Assembly (NCBI GenBank): GCA_022822495.1
Contig: JAJEBQ010000011.1
Location: forward strand, 1-49,458
Length of the DNA: 49,458 bases
Direction of reading: 5' to 3'
Source of the DNA: Paracoccaceae bacterium
GTDB taxonomy: Bacteria > Pseudomonadota > Alphaproteobacteria > Rhodobacterales > Rhodobacteraceae
The notes under the pieces are model-generated. The model was given only the letters and a program-made list of their open reading frames with translations, did no database searches and was not told the DNA's origin. Each line of letters starts with the position of its first letter. Position 1 is the first letter of the stretch. This document shows positions 8,742 to 17,052 of this stretch, in pieces. A program made the translations under genes and the position numbers.

Positions 8742-9254
8742 TCAGTCGACAGTAAACAATCCAACTTTCATGCCGGTTGATCTGTAAAATTCTTTGCCAT
8801 CAGCAAGCATTCGACCATTGGAAATACCAAGTTTCAATTTACGGTCAATCACTCGTGTGAAATCAACACAATAAGTCAGGAGCTTACAATCAGGCGTTAC
8901 CATGTCGGTGAACTTCACTTCACTTACACCAAGTGCACGACCTCGTCCTGGTAATCCCCTCCAACCAAGATTGAATCCGGTCAATTGCCACAAGGCATCC
9001 AGTCCAAGGCATCCAGGCATGACAGGGTCACCCACAAAATGACAATCAAAAAACCACAAATCCGGTCGAATATCCAATTCAGCGACAGCATGACCTTTAC
9101 CAAAGAGGCCACCATCGCTTGATACCTCTGTAATGCGTTCAAACATCAACATGGGGGGTAGAGGAAGCTGTGCATTTCTAGGGCCAAACAAATTGCCTTT
9201 GGCGCAATCTATCAAAGCGTCTAGGTCAAATGAAGTAGGGTATTTGGTCATCAT
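8742..9254 (-). CDS. fabA: 3-hydroxydecanoyl-ACP dehydratase/isomerase FabA
   Basis: A 170-residue hot-dog-fold enzyme. It dehydrates 3-hydroxyacyl-ACP and isomerises the trans-2 to the cis-3-decenoyl form, the branch point to unsaturated fatty acids. Catalytic His72 lies in [13 protein letters not shown] and Asp86 in LGLDALWQ, with the same 14-residue spacing as E. coli FabA (His70, Asp84). The length equals the family norm. It is the first gene of the fabA-fabB-fabI run. The roughly 240 bp upstream, up to the divergent tag gene, should carry its promoter, but no clear operator was seen. Confidence 0.96.
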   Translation of the reverse strand: MMTKYPTSFDLDALIDCAKGNLFGPRNAQLPLPPMLMFERITEVSSDGGLFGKGHAVAELDIRPDLWFFDCHFVGDPVMPGCLGLDALWQLTGFNLGWRGLPGRGRALGVSEVKFTDMVTPDCKLLTYCVDFTRVIDRKLKLGISNGRMLADGKEFYRSTGMKVGLFTVD

Positions 9255-9496
9255 ATAATGAAATGCTTTCGAAGAAAGGAGAAAATTACTTTTGGTTCAA
9301 AAAAGAACTGGATAATCAAAACCCGGCATAAAGTTAACAACAAAGTTTAATCGAAAAAACCCGATCAACATAACAATTTGAACATAAATGCTTTAAAGAA
9401 AAACACAAGCCTAAACATCCAACAACGTCAAGTAAAGGCAAGAATTAAGTTTATTAGTTGGAGTTGTAAATAGCGAGGTCCAAAAGGATTGTTCCA

Positions 9497-10102
9497 ATGT
9501 CGGAAAAAATAAAATCAACCACACCAGATCAGGGCAGGGATAGTTTGCCAAGGTGTTTTGGTAATGGGATCGGTAAAGAGTTTTATGCTGATTACCATGA
9601 CAATGAATGGGGTGTACCTGTTCATGATGATGCCCAACTGTTTGAAATGCTTGTACTGGAAGGTGCCCAAGCCGGTCTTAGTTGGGAAACTATACTAACG
9701 CGAAGAGACGGATATCGAAAAGCCTTTTACAATTTCGATATTGAGAAGGTTGCCAAAATGAGTGATTCCAACCTTGAATCCTTGCGGGGCGACTCGAGGA
9801 TAATCAGAAACAAATTAAAAATATATTCTGCAAGGAAGAATGCTCAGGTCGTTCTTTCGATCATTCAGGATTATGGTTCTTTCGATAAATATCTATGGGG
9901 ATTTGTTGAGGGAAAACCAATAAAAAGCCACTGGAAATCATTTGAGGACGTACCGGTAACGACTAGGGTAAGTGATCAATTATCACGAGACCTCAAGAAT
10001 CGGGGCATGAGTTTTGTCGGGTCAACCATAATCTATGCTTATATGCAGGCAATAGGGATGGTAAATGACCATTTGACAACCTGTTGGAAGTATCAACCTT
10101 AA
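9497..10102 (+). CDS. tag: DNA-3-methyladenine glycosylase I
   Basis: A 201-residue base-excision repair enzyme that removes 3-methyladenine from alkylated DNA. The Tag family zinc site is visible as Cys20, His34, His192 and Cys196 (RCFGNG, YHDNEWG, NDHLTTCW). The core LEGAQAGLSWETIL and FVGSTIIYAYMQAIGMVNDH are characteristic. An AAAGGA sequence lies about 9 bp before the ATG. It has an N-terminal extension of about 16 residues compared with E. coli Tag. It runs away from fabA and converges on the amine oxidase gene with 11 bp between stops, so it is probably monocistronic. Confidence 0.95.
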   Translation: MSEKIKSTTPDQGRDSLPRCFGNGIGKEFYADYHDNEWGVPVHDDAQLFEMLVLEGAQAGLSWETILTRRDGYRKAFYNFDIEKVAKMSDSNLESLRGDSRIIRNKLKIYSARKNAQVVLSIIQDYGSFDKYLWGFVEGKPIKSHWKSFEDVPVTTRVSDQLSRDLKNRGMSFVGSTIIYAYMQAIGMVNDHLTTCWKYQP

Positions 10103-10113
10103 AGCATGAGAGA

Positions 10114-11415
10114 TTATGGTTTGTTTTGGATATTCGAATAAATATCCCTAAACCTGAAACCTATATCGGCAAACGGCAGGAACCATGGCAGCCCTCCATA
10201 ATACCATTTGGTCGGCATGTCGATTTCGGCAAAAGCTGTCTCACCCTCTGGGGTACCAAGAATACGGTTTGCAACTTTATAACCCAACCATGGCGCCATA
10301 CCATTGCCATTGCCACAGTACCCCATTGCATGCCAAACATTGTTCAGTTTTCCCACATGCGGAAGCATTTCAAAAGTAAAGCCCGTTTTGCCCCACCAAG
10401 CATGGGTAATTCCAACGTCCTTGATTTCTGGAAATATCCCCCCAAGCAACATTTGTAACTGTGCCTCGAAAAACCTGTCTGGAGGTTTAAACATGGCGGC
10501 CCTCCCTCCGAATATGATTCTTTTTCGATCTGGTGAAGGGCGAAAATAGCAATGTCTTTCACGCGTTTCTACAATCATCTTGAGTCCAGGAAAAAGGTCT
10601 CCTACCCGATTTTCCCCCAAGGAGTCTGTAACGATTATAAAACTGGGAATAGGGAAAATCCGTTTACTCAACTCCCCGAAATGAGTCGGTGTGTAGCCAT
10701 TTGTGGCCATCAGAACTTCTTTCGTTTTAACGGTGCCTCTTGGGGTTTTAACAAAATGAACACCTGCGTCGAAATGCAATTTTTCCACCGGCGTGTCACC
10801 CTGGATGGTTACCTTGTGTTTCAAGGCACTGTTCTTGATACCGTAAACCCACTTGGCAGGATTGATACCACCATGCAGGTGATAGGAAATTCCACCATGA
10901 TAGGAATTACTGGCAACTTCATTCTTCTGGTCAGCTGAATTGAGTAATTCGGCCTGGACAGGTATAAGGCCCTTCAGCTGTTCCAATTTCCGGGCATATA
11001 ATTCATAATCTGATTTTTTCCAAAATGCCTGAAACCTTCCGGTTTCCTGAAAATCACAATCAATACCCTCAGCCGTCATGAGTTCCTTGGCAAAAACAGT
11101 TGAATCAATATGCATTTCCTGGAGCAATCGAGAGGCCAGATCCTTACCGTATTTTTGTAGCAAAAGATCAACTGATACCCTGTGTCCCCCGCCGATCATG
11201 CCACCATTTCTGGAGCTCGCCCCCATGCAAGGGGTTGTTTTGTCAAGCACCAATACAGTTTTTTTAGCTTTGGCAAGAAAGAGTGATGCCGTTAGACCCG
11301 TTAAACCGGCTCCAACAACCACAACATCAACTTCATCTGGAAGTTCAATTTTTGGTGTGGGGTGAGGCCTTCCGGCACTTTCCCACCAAAAGGGCTCCTT
11401 GATCAGTTTTGCCAT
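10114..11415 (-). CDS. FAD-dependent oxidoreductase, DAO family
   Basis: A 433-residue flavoprotein of the D-amino-acid oxidase superfamily, closest in style to PuuB-like gamma-glutamylputrescine oxidases. The dinucleotide-binding motif GAGLTGLTASLFLA lies near residues 36-49. A second conserved glycine-rich segment, WHAMGYCGNGNGMAPWLG, near the C-terminus closes the FAD site. It presumably oxidises a secondary or primary amine, producing an aldehyde or imine and hydrogen peroxide, but the substrate cannot be read from sequence. Its ATG overlaps the end of the HEAT-like gene by 13 bp, which indicates co-transcription. No glutamine-synthetase-like or aldehyde dehydrogenase partner lies next to it. 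Confidence 0.88.
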   Translation of the reverse strand: MAKLIKEPFWWESAGRPHPTPKIELPDEVDVVVVGAGLTGLTASLFLAKAKKTVLVLDKTTPCMGASSRNGGMIGGGHRVSVDLLLQKYGKDLASRLLQEMHIDSTVFAKELMTAEGIDCDFQETGRFQAFWKKSDYELYARKLEQLKGLIPVQAELLNSADQKNEVASNSYHGGISYHLHGGINPAKWVYGIKNSALKHKVTIQGDTPVEKLHFDAGVHFVKTPRGTVKTKEVLMATNGYTPTHFGELSKRIFPIPSFIIVTDSLGENRVGDLFPGLKMIVETRERHCYFRPSPDRKRIIFGGRAAMFKPPDRFFEAQLQMLLGGIFPEIKDVGITHAWWGKTGFTFEMLPHVGKLNNVWHAMGYCGNGNGMAPWLGYKVANRILGTPEGETAFAEIDMPTKWYYGGLPWFLPFADIGFRFRDIYSNIQNKP

Positions 11416-11924
11416 TCGTCCTCAACCAGTAATTTCCTAATGCGAGCCTTAACAGAAGGTACTTCTTTAGGGTACACCTCATTAAGTAGGGGAATGATTT
11501 TTTCCTTATATTGGGGATGACCTGATTGAAGATAATGCAAGCCATGATAAGCCCATGCCCTTAGGAATTTATTTTTTTCAACAATCCAATTCATAAGCAG
11601 GATTCTTATTTCTTCAGTTCTTGATTTGGGGATATTGATATACTGAAGAATTTGTAAAAGATGCAACTTTGCCTCCCAGTGGTACACAACTTGGAGTAAA
11701 TCAAGTATTGGTGCATGCTGTGAGGGGGCAATGTCGTTACCATCTTGCAGAAACCTCTTTATCATCCAGGTGGTCACTTTCTGAGATTCAGGAAGGGTTG
11801 CCAGTTCAAGTAAATTGTCAATAAAGTCCACTTTTTGTTGATTTTGGCAATAGAACCTTTCCAGTTCATCAAGGTTCGAGGTAGACCTTATCTCCAAAGT
11901 ATCAATTCGGATTTTTGTGGGCAT
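11403..11924 (-). CDS. HEAT-like helical protein of unknown function
   Basis: A 173-residue soluble protein, predominantly helical, with repeating leucine-rich helix pairs that look like HEAT or armadillo units. Examples are HAPILDLLQVVYHWEAKLHLL, EEIRILLMNWIVEKNKFLRAW and KEKIIPLLNEVYPKEVPSVK. Such repeats usually mediate protein-protein contact. No catalytic motif is visible. It overlaps the amine oxidase gene by 13 bp, so the two are likely translated together; it may be an adaptor or regulator for that enzyme, but this is inference only. A gap of 167 bp separates it from the START-like gene upstream. Confidence 0.75.
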   Translation of the reverse strand: MPTKIRIDTLEIRSTSNLDELERFYCQNQQKVDFIDNLLELATLPESQKVTTWMIKRFLQDGNDIAPSQHAPILDLLQVVYHWEAKLHLLQILQYINIPKSRTEEIRILLMNWIVEKNKFLRAWAYHGLHYLQSGHPQYKEKIIPLLNEVYPKEVPSVKARIRKLLVEDEWQN

Positions 11925-12091
11925 CGGCGGAAATAAATTTAGAAACGATTTTAGATTTACCTGCGTATTAGATTCATATCAGTGTATTAATCTGCCTTCG
12001 ATCGTTTGGAAAACACCAGATAATAAGGGTATCAAAATCCAATCCGGTTTGATTGCACTTTGTATTAGCACAATCCCCACAAATATCCTCT

Positions 12092-12529
12092 CTACTGGCT
12101 TTCAACAAATTTTTTGAAGTCGGTCATATAAATTCTGGTTTGTTTTTTAAAGGCACCAGGTTTGAGAAAGGTCATCAATCGAAGCACGAAACTTTTGCAT
12201 CTGAAGTAGGATTGAGCCACCATTTTTGTTTTTGAGGGACCAAGCTCACGAAACCAAATATCTATGATGTTGATATTTCCGTCGGCGTCATATTTTATCT
12301 GGTAATGATCGGGGCAATTATTAATCATTATCTTTTCGATCATTTCCAGTTGATTATTGCGCATGGAAACTACTATTCTGTAAGTACTTCCAACCTCCCC
12401 CGATGTTCCATCCAACAACTCTGTACTGATCAATTGTGGTTGCCATTTCTTAAAATTTTCACGATCCTGGATGTATCTTGCACATTCATCCCGTGGTTTG
12501 TTAATTTCAATTTCCAAAGTGTATTTCAT
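12092..12529 (-). CDS. SRPBCC (START-like) superfamily protein
   Basis: A 145-residue protein with the helix-grip pattern of the SRPBCC superfamily. The N-terminal strand is MKYTLEIEINKP, followed by a helix containing RENFKKWQP, then a series of strands and a long C-terminal helix. Members bind hydrophobic ligands or lipids in a central cavity, or act as polyketide-cyclase-like enzymes; no catalytic residues can be assigned here. It starts 14 bp after the sugar permease gene and may be read from the transporter message, although a link in function is not obvious. Confidence 0.75.
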   Translation of the reverse strand: MKYTLEIEINKPRDECARYIQDRENFKKWQPQLISTELLDGTSGEVGSTYRIVVSMRNNQLEMIEKIMINNCPDHYQIKYDADGNINIIDIWFRELGPSKTKMVAQSYFRCKSFVLRLMTFLKPGAFKKQTRIYMTDFKKFVESQ

Positions 12530-12543
12530 CGCGTTATATACTC

Positions 12544-13392
12544 TTATTTAACGGCGCCTAGGGTCAGCCCGGCGATAAAGTGTTTTTGCATGAGAAAGAA
12601 CATGGCAACCGGTGGTATGGCTGCTACAATCGAGCCGGCAGAAACAAGATGCCAGGCCGCAATCCATTGGCCATTAAGGGAGTATAAACCTGCCGTAATC
12701 GGCTGTGAATCAACTCCCTGTGTCAAGACAGTAGCCCAGAAATAGTCGTTCCATATAAAGGTAAAAATAAGGACGCTTAAAGCTGCAATGGCGGGTTTCA
12801 TCAGGGGTAAGACAACAAACCAGAAGATACGGATTTCTGAAACCCCCTCGACCCTTGCAGCCTCAATGAGTTCCCTTGGCAAAGCTTTGATGAAATTTCT
12901 CATAAAGAGGGTACAAAAACCTGTCTGAAAGGCAATATGGAACATAGCCAGACCCGTCGCAGTATTGTAAATACCCAATTGTAATGTCAAATCGCGAACA
13001 GGGACCATAAGGATTTGAAATGGTACGAAATTGCCAGCAATAAACATAAAAAATATCACTAAATTAGATCTGAACTGGTACACGGCCAGAGCAAATCCTG
13101 TCATGCATGAAAGAGCAACAGCTCCAATGACTGTGGGTATTGCCACTCGAAAACTGTTGAAAAGGTATTTGCCAAGGGGTGTGTTTTCGAAAATGGCGGT
13201 GTAGTTGGCAATCAGGTTGATTGAAGTTGGCCAGCCCCAATAGTTGCCTGTGGCGATGTCACCGGCCGAGCGGATTGAAGTTAGAAAGACAGCGATAAGT
13301 GGTAAAAGCCAGAGCAAAAGGGCAATAGGCAGAGCAACTTTGTATATCCATTGCAGAGGTGTGGGTCTACGTTCGATCGGTACGGGAAACAT
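12544..13392 (-). CDS. Carbohydrate ABC transporter permease, MalG type
   Basis: A 282-residue inner-membrane permease with six predicted membrane segments. The EAA loop that contacts the ATPase reads EAARVEGVSEIRIFWFVVLP. The C-terminus KHFIAGLTLGAVK is typical of MalG/CUT1 permeases. Its ATG abuts the stop of the MalF-type gene with no spacing, so the two subunits are co-translated. With the binding protein (14335-15570) and the divergent ATPase (15834-16895) it completes a CUT1 importer. The adjacent sugar-acid dehydratase gene suggests a pentose or its aldonate as substrate, but this is inference. Confidence 0.93.
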   Translation of the reverse strand: MFPVPIERRPTPLQWIYKVALPIALLLWLLPLIAVFLTSIRSAGDIATGNYWGWPTSINLIANYTAIFENTPLGKYLFNSFRVAIPTVIGAVALSCMTGFALAVYQFRSNLVIFFMFIAGNFVPFQILMVPVRDLTLQLGIYNTATGLAMFHIAFQTGFCTLFMRNFIKALPRELIEAARVEGVSEIRIFWFVVLPLMKPAIAALSVLIFTFIWNDYFWATVLTQGVDSQPITAGLYSLNGQWIAAWHLVSAGSIVAAIPPVAMFFLMQKHFIAGLTLGAVK

Positions 13393-14277
13393 TTAATATC
13401 CTTTCTCGTCACGATACATCTTGTAAAGGAAATAGCTGATATAAACAATCATGATCAGAAAGAGAACAACAGCAATTGCCGCGCCATAACCCATGCGAAA
13501 GCCATATTCCGAGAAGGCCTTCTCGTACATGTAATAGCCCAAAACACGACTGGAACCCCAAGGACCTCCTTTGGTCATTATGGAAACCAGATCGAAGGAT
13601 CTTAAGGCGCCTATAACGGTCACCACAATGGAGATGAAAGTTGCAGGTTTGAGTTGTGGCAAGACAACGTACCATAGCATTTTCCAACCTTTGGCATTGT
13701 CCAGACGACCCGCTTCAATCTGCTCGGGGTTAACAGCATTCAAACCAGTGAGATATAAGATCATACAGTAGGCTGTTTGTGGCCAAAGCCCAGCTACAAT
13801 TATCCCATAAGTTACATACCTTTCATCCGCCAGAACCGGTATTGAATCGAACCCCAAAACGTTCAAGAGGATATTCATCAAGCCATTAGTTGGATCATAA
13901 AACCAACTGAAAACAAGACCCACGACAACCTGACTAATTACAAAAGGAAAAAAGAATAGTGATTTGTAAAGTCTTATGCCCCAAACGTTCTGGTTGAGAA
14001 ACAAGGCAATGAACAAGCCCGCCGGAATGGCCAGCAAATAAAGAATCAACCATATTACATTGTTCTTGAGTGAGGTATAGAATGCTTCGTCATCAGCCAG
14101 TTCAACGTAATTCTGAAGGCCTATATACGTTCGCTCGCCAAGCCCATCCCACTCGTAAAACGAAATATTGATGGACTGAAAGATTGGCAGGATCACATAA
14201 ATCAGAAAAACAAAGACCCCGGGAGCAAGAAACAACCAAGGCGCCAAGGTTCTCTGAGACAGGCCAAAAAGCCGCAT
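13393..14277 (-). CDS. Carbohydrate ABC transporter permease, MalF type
   Basis: A 294-residue inner-membrane permease. It starts with the usual APWLFLAPGVFVFLIYVILP membrane segment and has an EAA loop around EQIEAGRLDNAKGWKMLWYV, the site of contact with the ATPase. It pairs with the MalG-type protein to form the translocation pore. It lies downstream of the binding-protein gene, separated by 57 bp that hold a perfect hairpin. That arrangement is commonly used to make binding protein in excess over the membrane subunits. Confidence 0.93.
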   Translation of the reverse strand: MRLFGLSQRTLAPWLFLAPGVFVFLIYVILPIFQSINISFYEWDGLGERTYIGLQNYVELADDEAFYTSLKNNVIWLILYLLAIPAGLFIALFLNQNVWGIRLYKSLFFFPFVISQVVVGLVFSWFYDPTNGLMNILLNVLGFDSIPVLADERYVTYGIIVAGLWPQTAYCMILYLTGLNAVNPEQIEAGRLDNAKGWKMLWYVVLPQLKPATFISIVVTVIGALRSFDLVSIMTKGGPWGSSRVLGYYMYEKAFSEYGFRMGYGAAIAVVLFLIMIVYISYFLYKMYRDEKGY

Positions 14278-14297
14278 TATGTGATCCTAATGGCAAT

Positions 14298-14325
14298 GTG
14301 CACTACAGTTGGAACTGTAGTGCAC
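14298..14325. promoter_or_regulatory. Perfect 13-bp hairpin between binding-protein and permease genes
   Basis: GTGCACTACAGTT (14298-14310) and AACTGTAGTGCAC (14313-14325) are exact reverse complements with two bases between. It lies in the 57-bp gap of the transporter operon. There is no T-run on the transcribed side, so it more likely blocks exonucleases or partly attenuates transcription, raising binding-protein mRNA relative to the permeases. Confidence 0.6.
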
Positions 14326-14334
14326 GCTCGTTAT

Positions 14335-15570
14335 TTATTGGTAAACCCTTTGACGAACTTTTTCCAAACGGTCAAGAATGTCATCAAGCCTTTCCGGTTT
14401 AACCATGAATTCCTGGAAACCTTGCATACCTGCTTCGGCCATTTCAGCGGGAGCATCACGGTCGAAGAACTGGGCTATACCTCCATCAGCATTGGATAAC
14501 ATTTCAAAACCAGCGGTAAGGAACTTGTCATCTGCAACTTCTGAGCCTGAATTAATGGGTAATTGTCCAAGGGTGGCATTGATTTGTGTTTGGACATCCG
14601 CACGAGCAATGTAGGCCAGGAATTTACGTGCATTTTCCTTGTTTTTGGCATTGGCCGGAATATGAACGGTATCCGTTGGGGCCTCTTCGGCAACAGGAAT
14701 TCCTGCTGTAATCGTTGGAAACTGGAAAAAGCCCAATTGATCGTCGGTCAAACCTGCTTCTCTAAACAAGGCGACTGAGAAATTCCCCATGACATACATG
14801 GCAGCTTCACCATTAACCATAGGTGCCAAGGCTTCCTGCCACGCATAGGCCGCATGATTCTCAATGAAGAAACCGGCATCTACAAGCTCCTGCCAGTTTG
14901 CCATGGTCGCGCGAACACGTTCATCTGTCCACGGAATTTCGCCCCTTGTCAGAGCCATATGGAAATCATATCCATTGGTTCGCAGGTTGATATAGTCAAA
15001 GACTCCAGCTGCTGTCCAAAGATATTTGGTTCCGATGGTTATTGGCGTAATACCTTTATCAATAAGGGTTGCGCCGGCTTGTTTGAATTCGTCCCAATTG
15101 GTTGGTACGGCAATTCCCAAATCTTCAAATATATCCTTGCGGTAATAGACACCCCATTGATAATACGTATAGGGGACACCCCAGATATGACCATCTATGG
15201 TCATTGAAGGGAGGGCCGACTTGAGAGACTCATTGAGACCCTCGGATTCCCACAGATCCTCAACCGGTTCAAACAATCCTGCGTTGACGTAAGGTAACAT
15301 ACGATTGCCAGCATACCAGTTGGCAACATCAGGCGCATCCGCAGTCAGGAAGTTTCTGATGGAGGTTTTGTATCCCTCGTGATCAAAAAGATTCCATGTC
15401 ACTTCAATACCAGGATTTTCTGCCTTAAAACCTTCAATTAGATCTTCAAAAGCCTTTTTCGGGGCTGGATCTGATGTGTCAGTATTGATTACCAATTCGC
15501 TTGCTGACATTGATCCCCCGAAAGAGATTAAAGCCAAAACAGCGAGTAACTGCTTAAAATTCAATTTCAT
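14335..15570 (-). CDS. Sugar ABC transporter substrate-binding protein (family 1)
   Basis: A 411-residue periplasmic binding protein. The first about 23 residues form a signal peptide ending near MSASE. Then follow the family-1 pattern FEDLIEGFKAENPGIEVTW and the aromatic, hinge and C-terminal helices normal for sugar binders. A strong AAGGAGG ribosome site sits 5 bp before the ATG. It is the first gene of its operon and divergent from the ATPase gene; the 263 bp between them should hold both promoters. Ligand specificity cannot be read directly. Confidence 0.93.
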   Translation of the reverse strand: MKLNFKQLLAVLALISFGGSMSASELVINTDTSDPAPKKAFEDLIEGFKAENPGIEVTWNLFDHEGYKTSIRNFLTADAPDVANWYAGNRMLPYVNAGLFEPVEDLWESEGLNESLKSALPSMTIDGHIWGVPYTYYQWGVYYRKDIFEDLGIAVPTNWDEFKQAGATLIDKGITPITIGTKYLWTAAGVFDYINLRTNGYDFHMALTRGEIPWTDERVRATMANWQELVDAGFFIENHAAYAWQEALAPMVNGEAAMYVMGNFSVALFREAGLTDDQLGFFQFPTITAGIPVAEEAPTDTVHIPANAKNKENARKFLAYIARADVQTQINATLGQLPINSGSEVADDKFLTAGFEMLSNADGGIAQFFDRDAPAEMAEAGMQGFQEFMVKPERLDDILDRLEKVRQRVYQ

Positions 15571-15833
15571 TTTTCCTCCTTAAAACTAATTTAAACACCT
15601 ACCTAATTAGTAAATCGTCGTAAGAAAACAATCAATCAGCACAACTGAGGGGATTAAGCCACAGATAATGGTTAGATACAGAACAACGTGTGATCAGGTA
15701 GGTTGAATTGATTGCGTGCTGGATTTTGTGCATTGGAAGGTGTTGTTGGCATTACAGTAAAAAACTGATAGATAGTTTTGGGTGTCAACCTTAAAAAAAT
15801 AGTAGAAACCAAACTAGGTCAAGGGAGATATTG

Positions 15834-16895
15834 ATGTCGGGTGTAAAGTTACAATCAGTTCATAAGAGTTATGGTGATGTTGAGGTTATCCATGGGATTG
15901 ACCTGGAAATCAATGAAGGGGAATTTTGTGTATTTGTAGGCCCCTCCGGATGTGGCAAGTCAACATTACTGCGAATGGTAGCAGGGTTGGAAGAGACTAC
16001 CCGTGGCAGTATTCATATCGGACCAAGAGAGGTAACGAATATTGACCCGGCGGATAGAGGAATAGCTATGGTTTTTCAAACTTATGCCCTTTATCCGCAT
16101 ATGACGGTCGAACAAAACCTCGGTTTTGGTCTCAAAATGAATAAAGTCCCCAAAGAGGAAATTGATGAGAAGGTCAAAAATGCTGCCGAAATACTGAAAC
16201 TCAGCGATTATTTGCATAGGAAACCAAAAGCCCTTTCAGGGGGTCAACGACAAAGAGTTGCCATAGGCCGGGCCATCGTACGTGGACCAGAGGTATTTCT
16301 ATTTGATGAGCCACTATCAAATCTGGATGCGGAATTACGGGTTGAGATGCGCGTTGAAATTGCCCGGTTACACAATGAAATGGATGTAACAATGATCTAT
16401 GTCACGCATGATCAGGTTGAAGCAATGACCCTGGCTGATAAAATAGTGGTTTTGCGAGACGGGATTATAGAACAGGTCGGTTCTCCGATGGAATTGTACA
16501 ACAATCCCTCCAACAAGTTTGTCGCAGGTTTTATTGGCTCACCAAGCATGAATTTTCTTGCCGGAACAATTAAAGAAAATGGTGTGCAAATTGAAGCTCT
16601 GGGTAGCCAGATTTATAAGACTCAGGCAAACCTTCCAAAGCAAGGTACTCCAGTACTGGTAGGATTGCGTCCTCAGGATCTCACAATCGAATCTGGTGAA
16701 TCCAAAATAAAAACCGAGCTATCGGAAAAATTGGGTGGGGTTACCTACGATTACCTTCTGACACCAACCAGGGAAAAAATAGTGGTTGAAACAAAAGGGG
16801 AGGGCACAACCGTACCCAAAACACCTGTCAAGCTGGTTTTTGAAGAGAATGCCATTTACCTGTTTGATCATACCACAGAGGCAAGAATCTATTAA
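15834..16895 (+). CDS. Sugar ABC transporter ATPase, UgpC/MsmK type
   Basis: A 353-residue ATPase with Walker A GPSGCGKST, signature LSGGQRQR, Walker B VFLFDEPLSNLD and switch His in THDQVEAMTL. A C-terminal regulatory TOBE-like extension holds roughly the last 110 residues. I chose the ATG at 15834 rather than the TTG one codon earlier, because GGGAGA lies at the right distance. It is divergent from the binding protein and permeases it presumably energises, and 157 bp upstream of the sugar-acid dehydratase. Such ATPases can serve several CUT1 importers; a second one occurs in the agl operon. Confidence 0.93.
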   Translation: MSGVKLQSVHKSYGDVEVIHGIDLEINEGEFCVFVGPSGCGKSTLLRMVAGLEETTRGSIHIGPREVTNIDPADRGIAMVFQTYALYPHMTVEQNLGFGLKMNKVPKEEIDEKVKNAAEILKLSDYLHRKPKALSGGQRQRVAIGRAIVRGPEVFLFDEPLSNLDAELRVEMRVEIARLHNEMDVTMIYVTHDQVEAMTLADKIVVLRDGIIEQVGSPMELYNNPSNKFVAGFIGSPSMNFLAGTIKENGVQIEALGSQIYKTQANLPKQGTPVLVGLRPQDLTIESGESKIKTELSEKLGGVTYDYLLTPTREKIVVETKGEGTTVPKTPVKLVFEENAIYLFDHTTEARIY

Positions 16896-17052
16896 TTGCT
16901 GGCACTTGATGCCAAGATAGGTTGGCTGTAATCCCATCATACCTAGTTAAGTTGCCACAGACAAAGATTTTCTCAGCGGGTCACAAAGAAGTAAAAGATC
17001 GTAATTTTCAGGTCTGGAATCTAGGTCAATTTGTGCAATAGGGGAGAAACGA

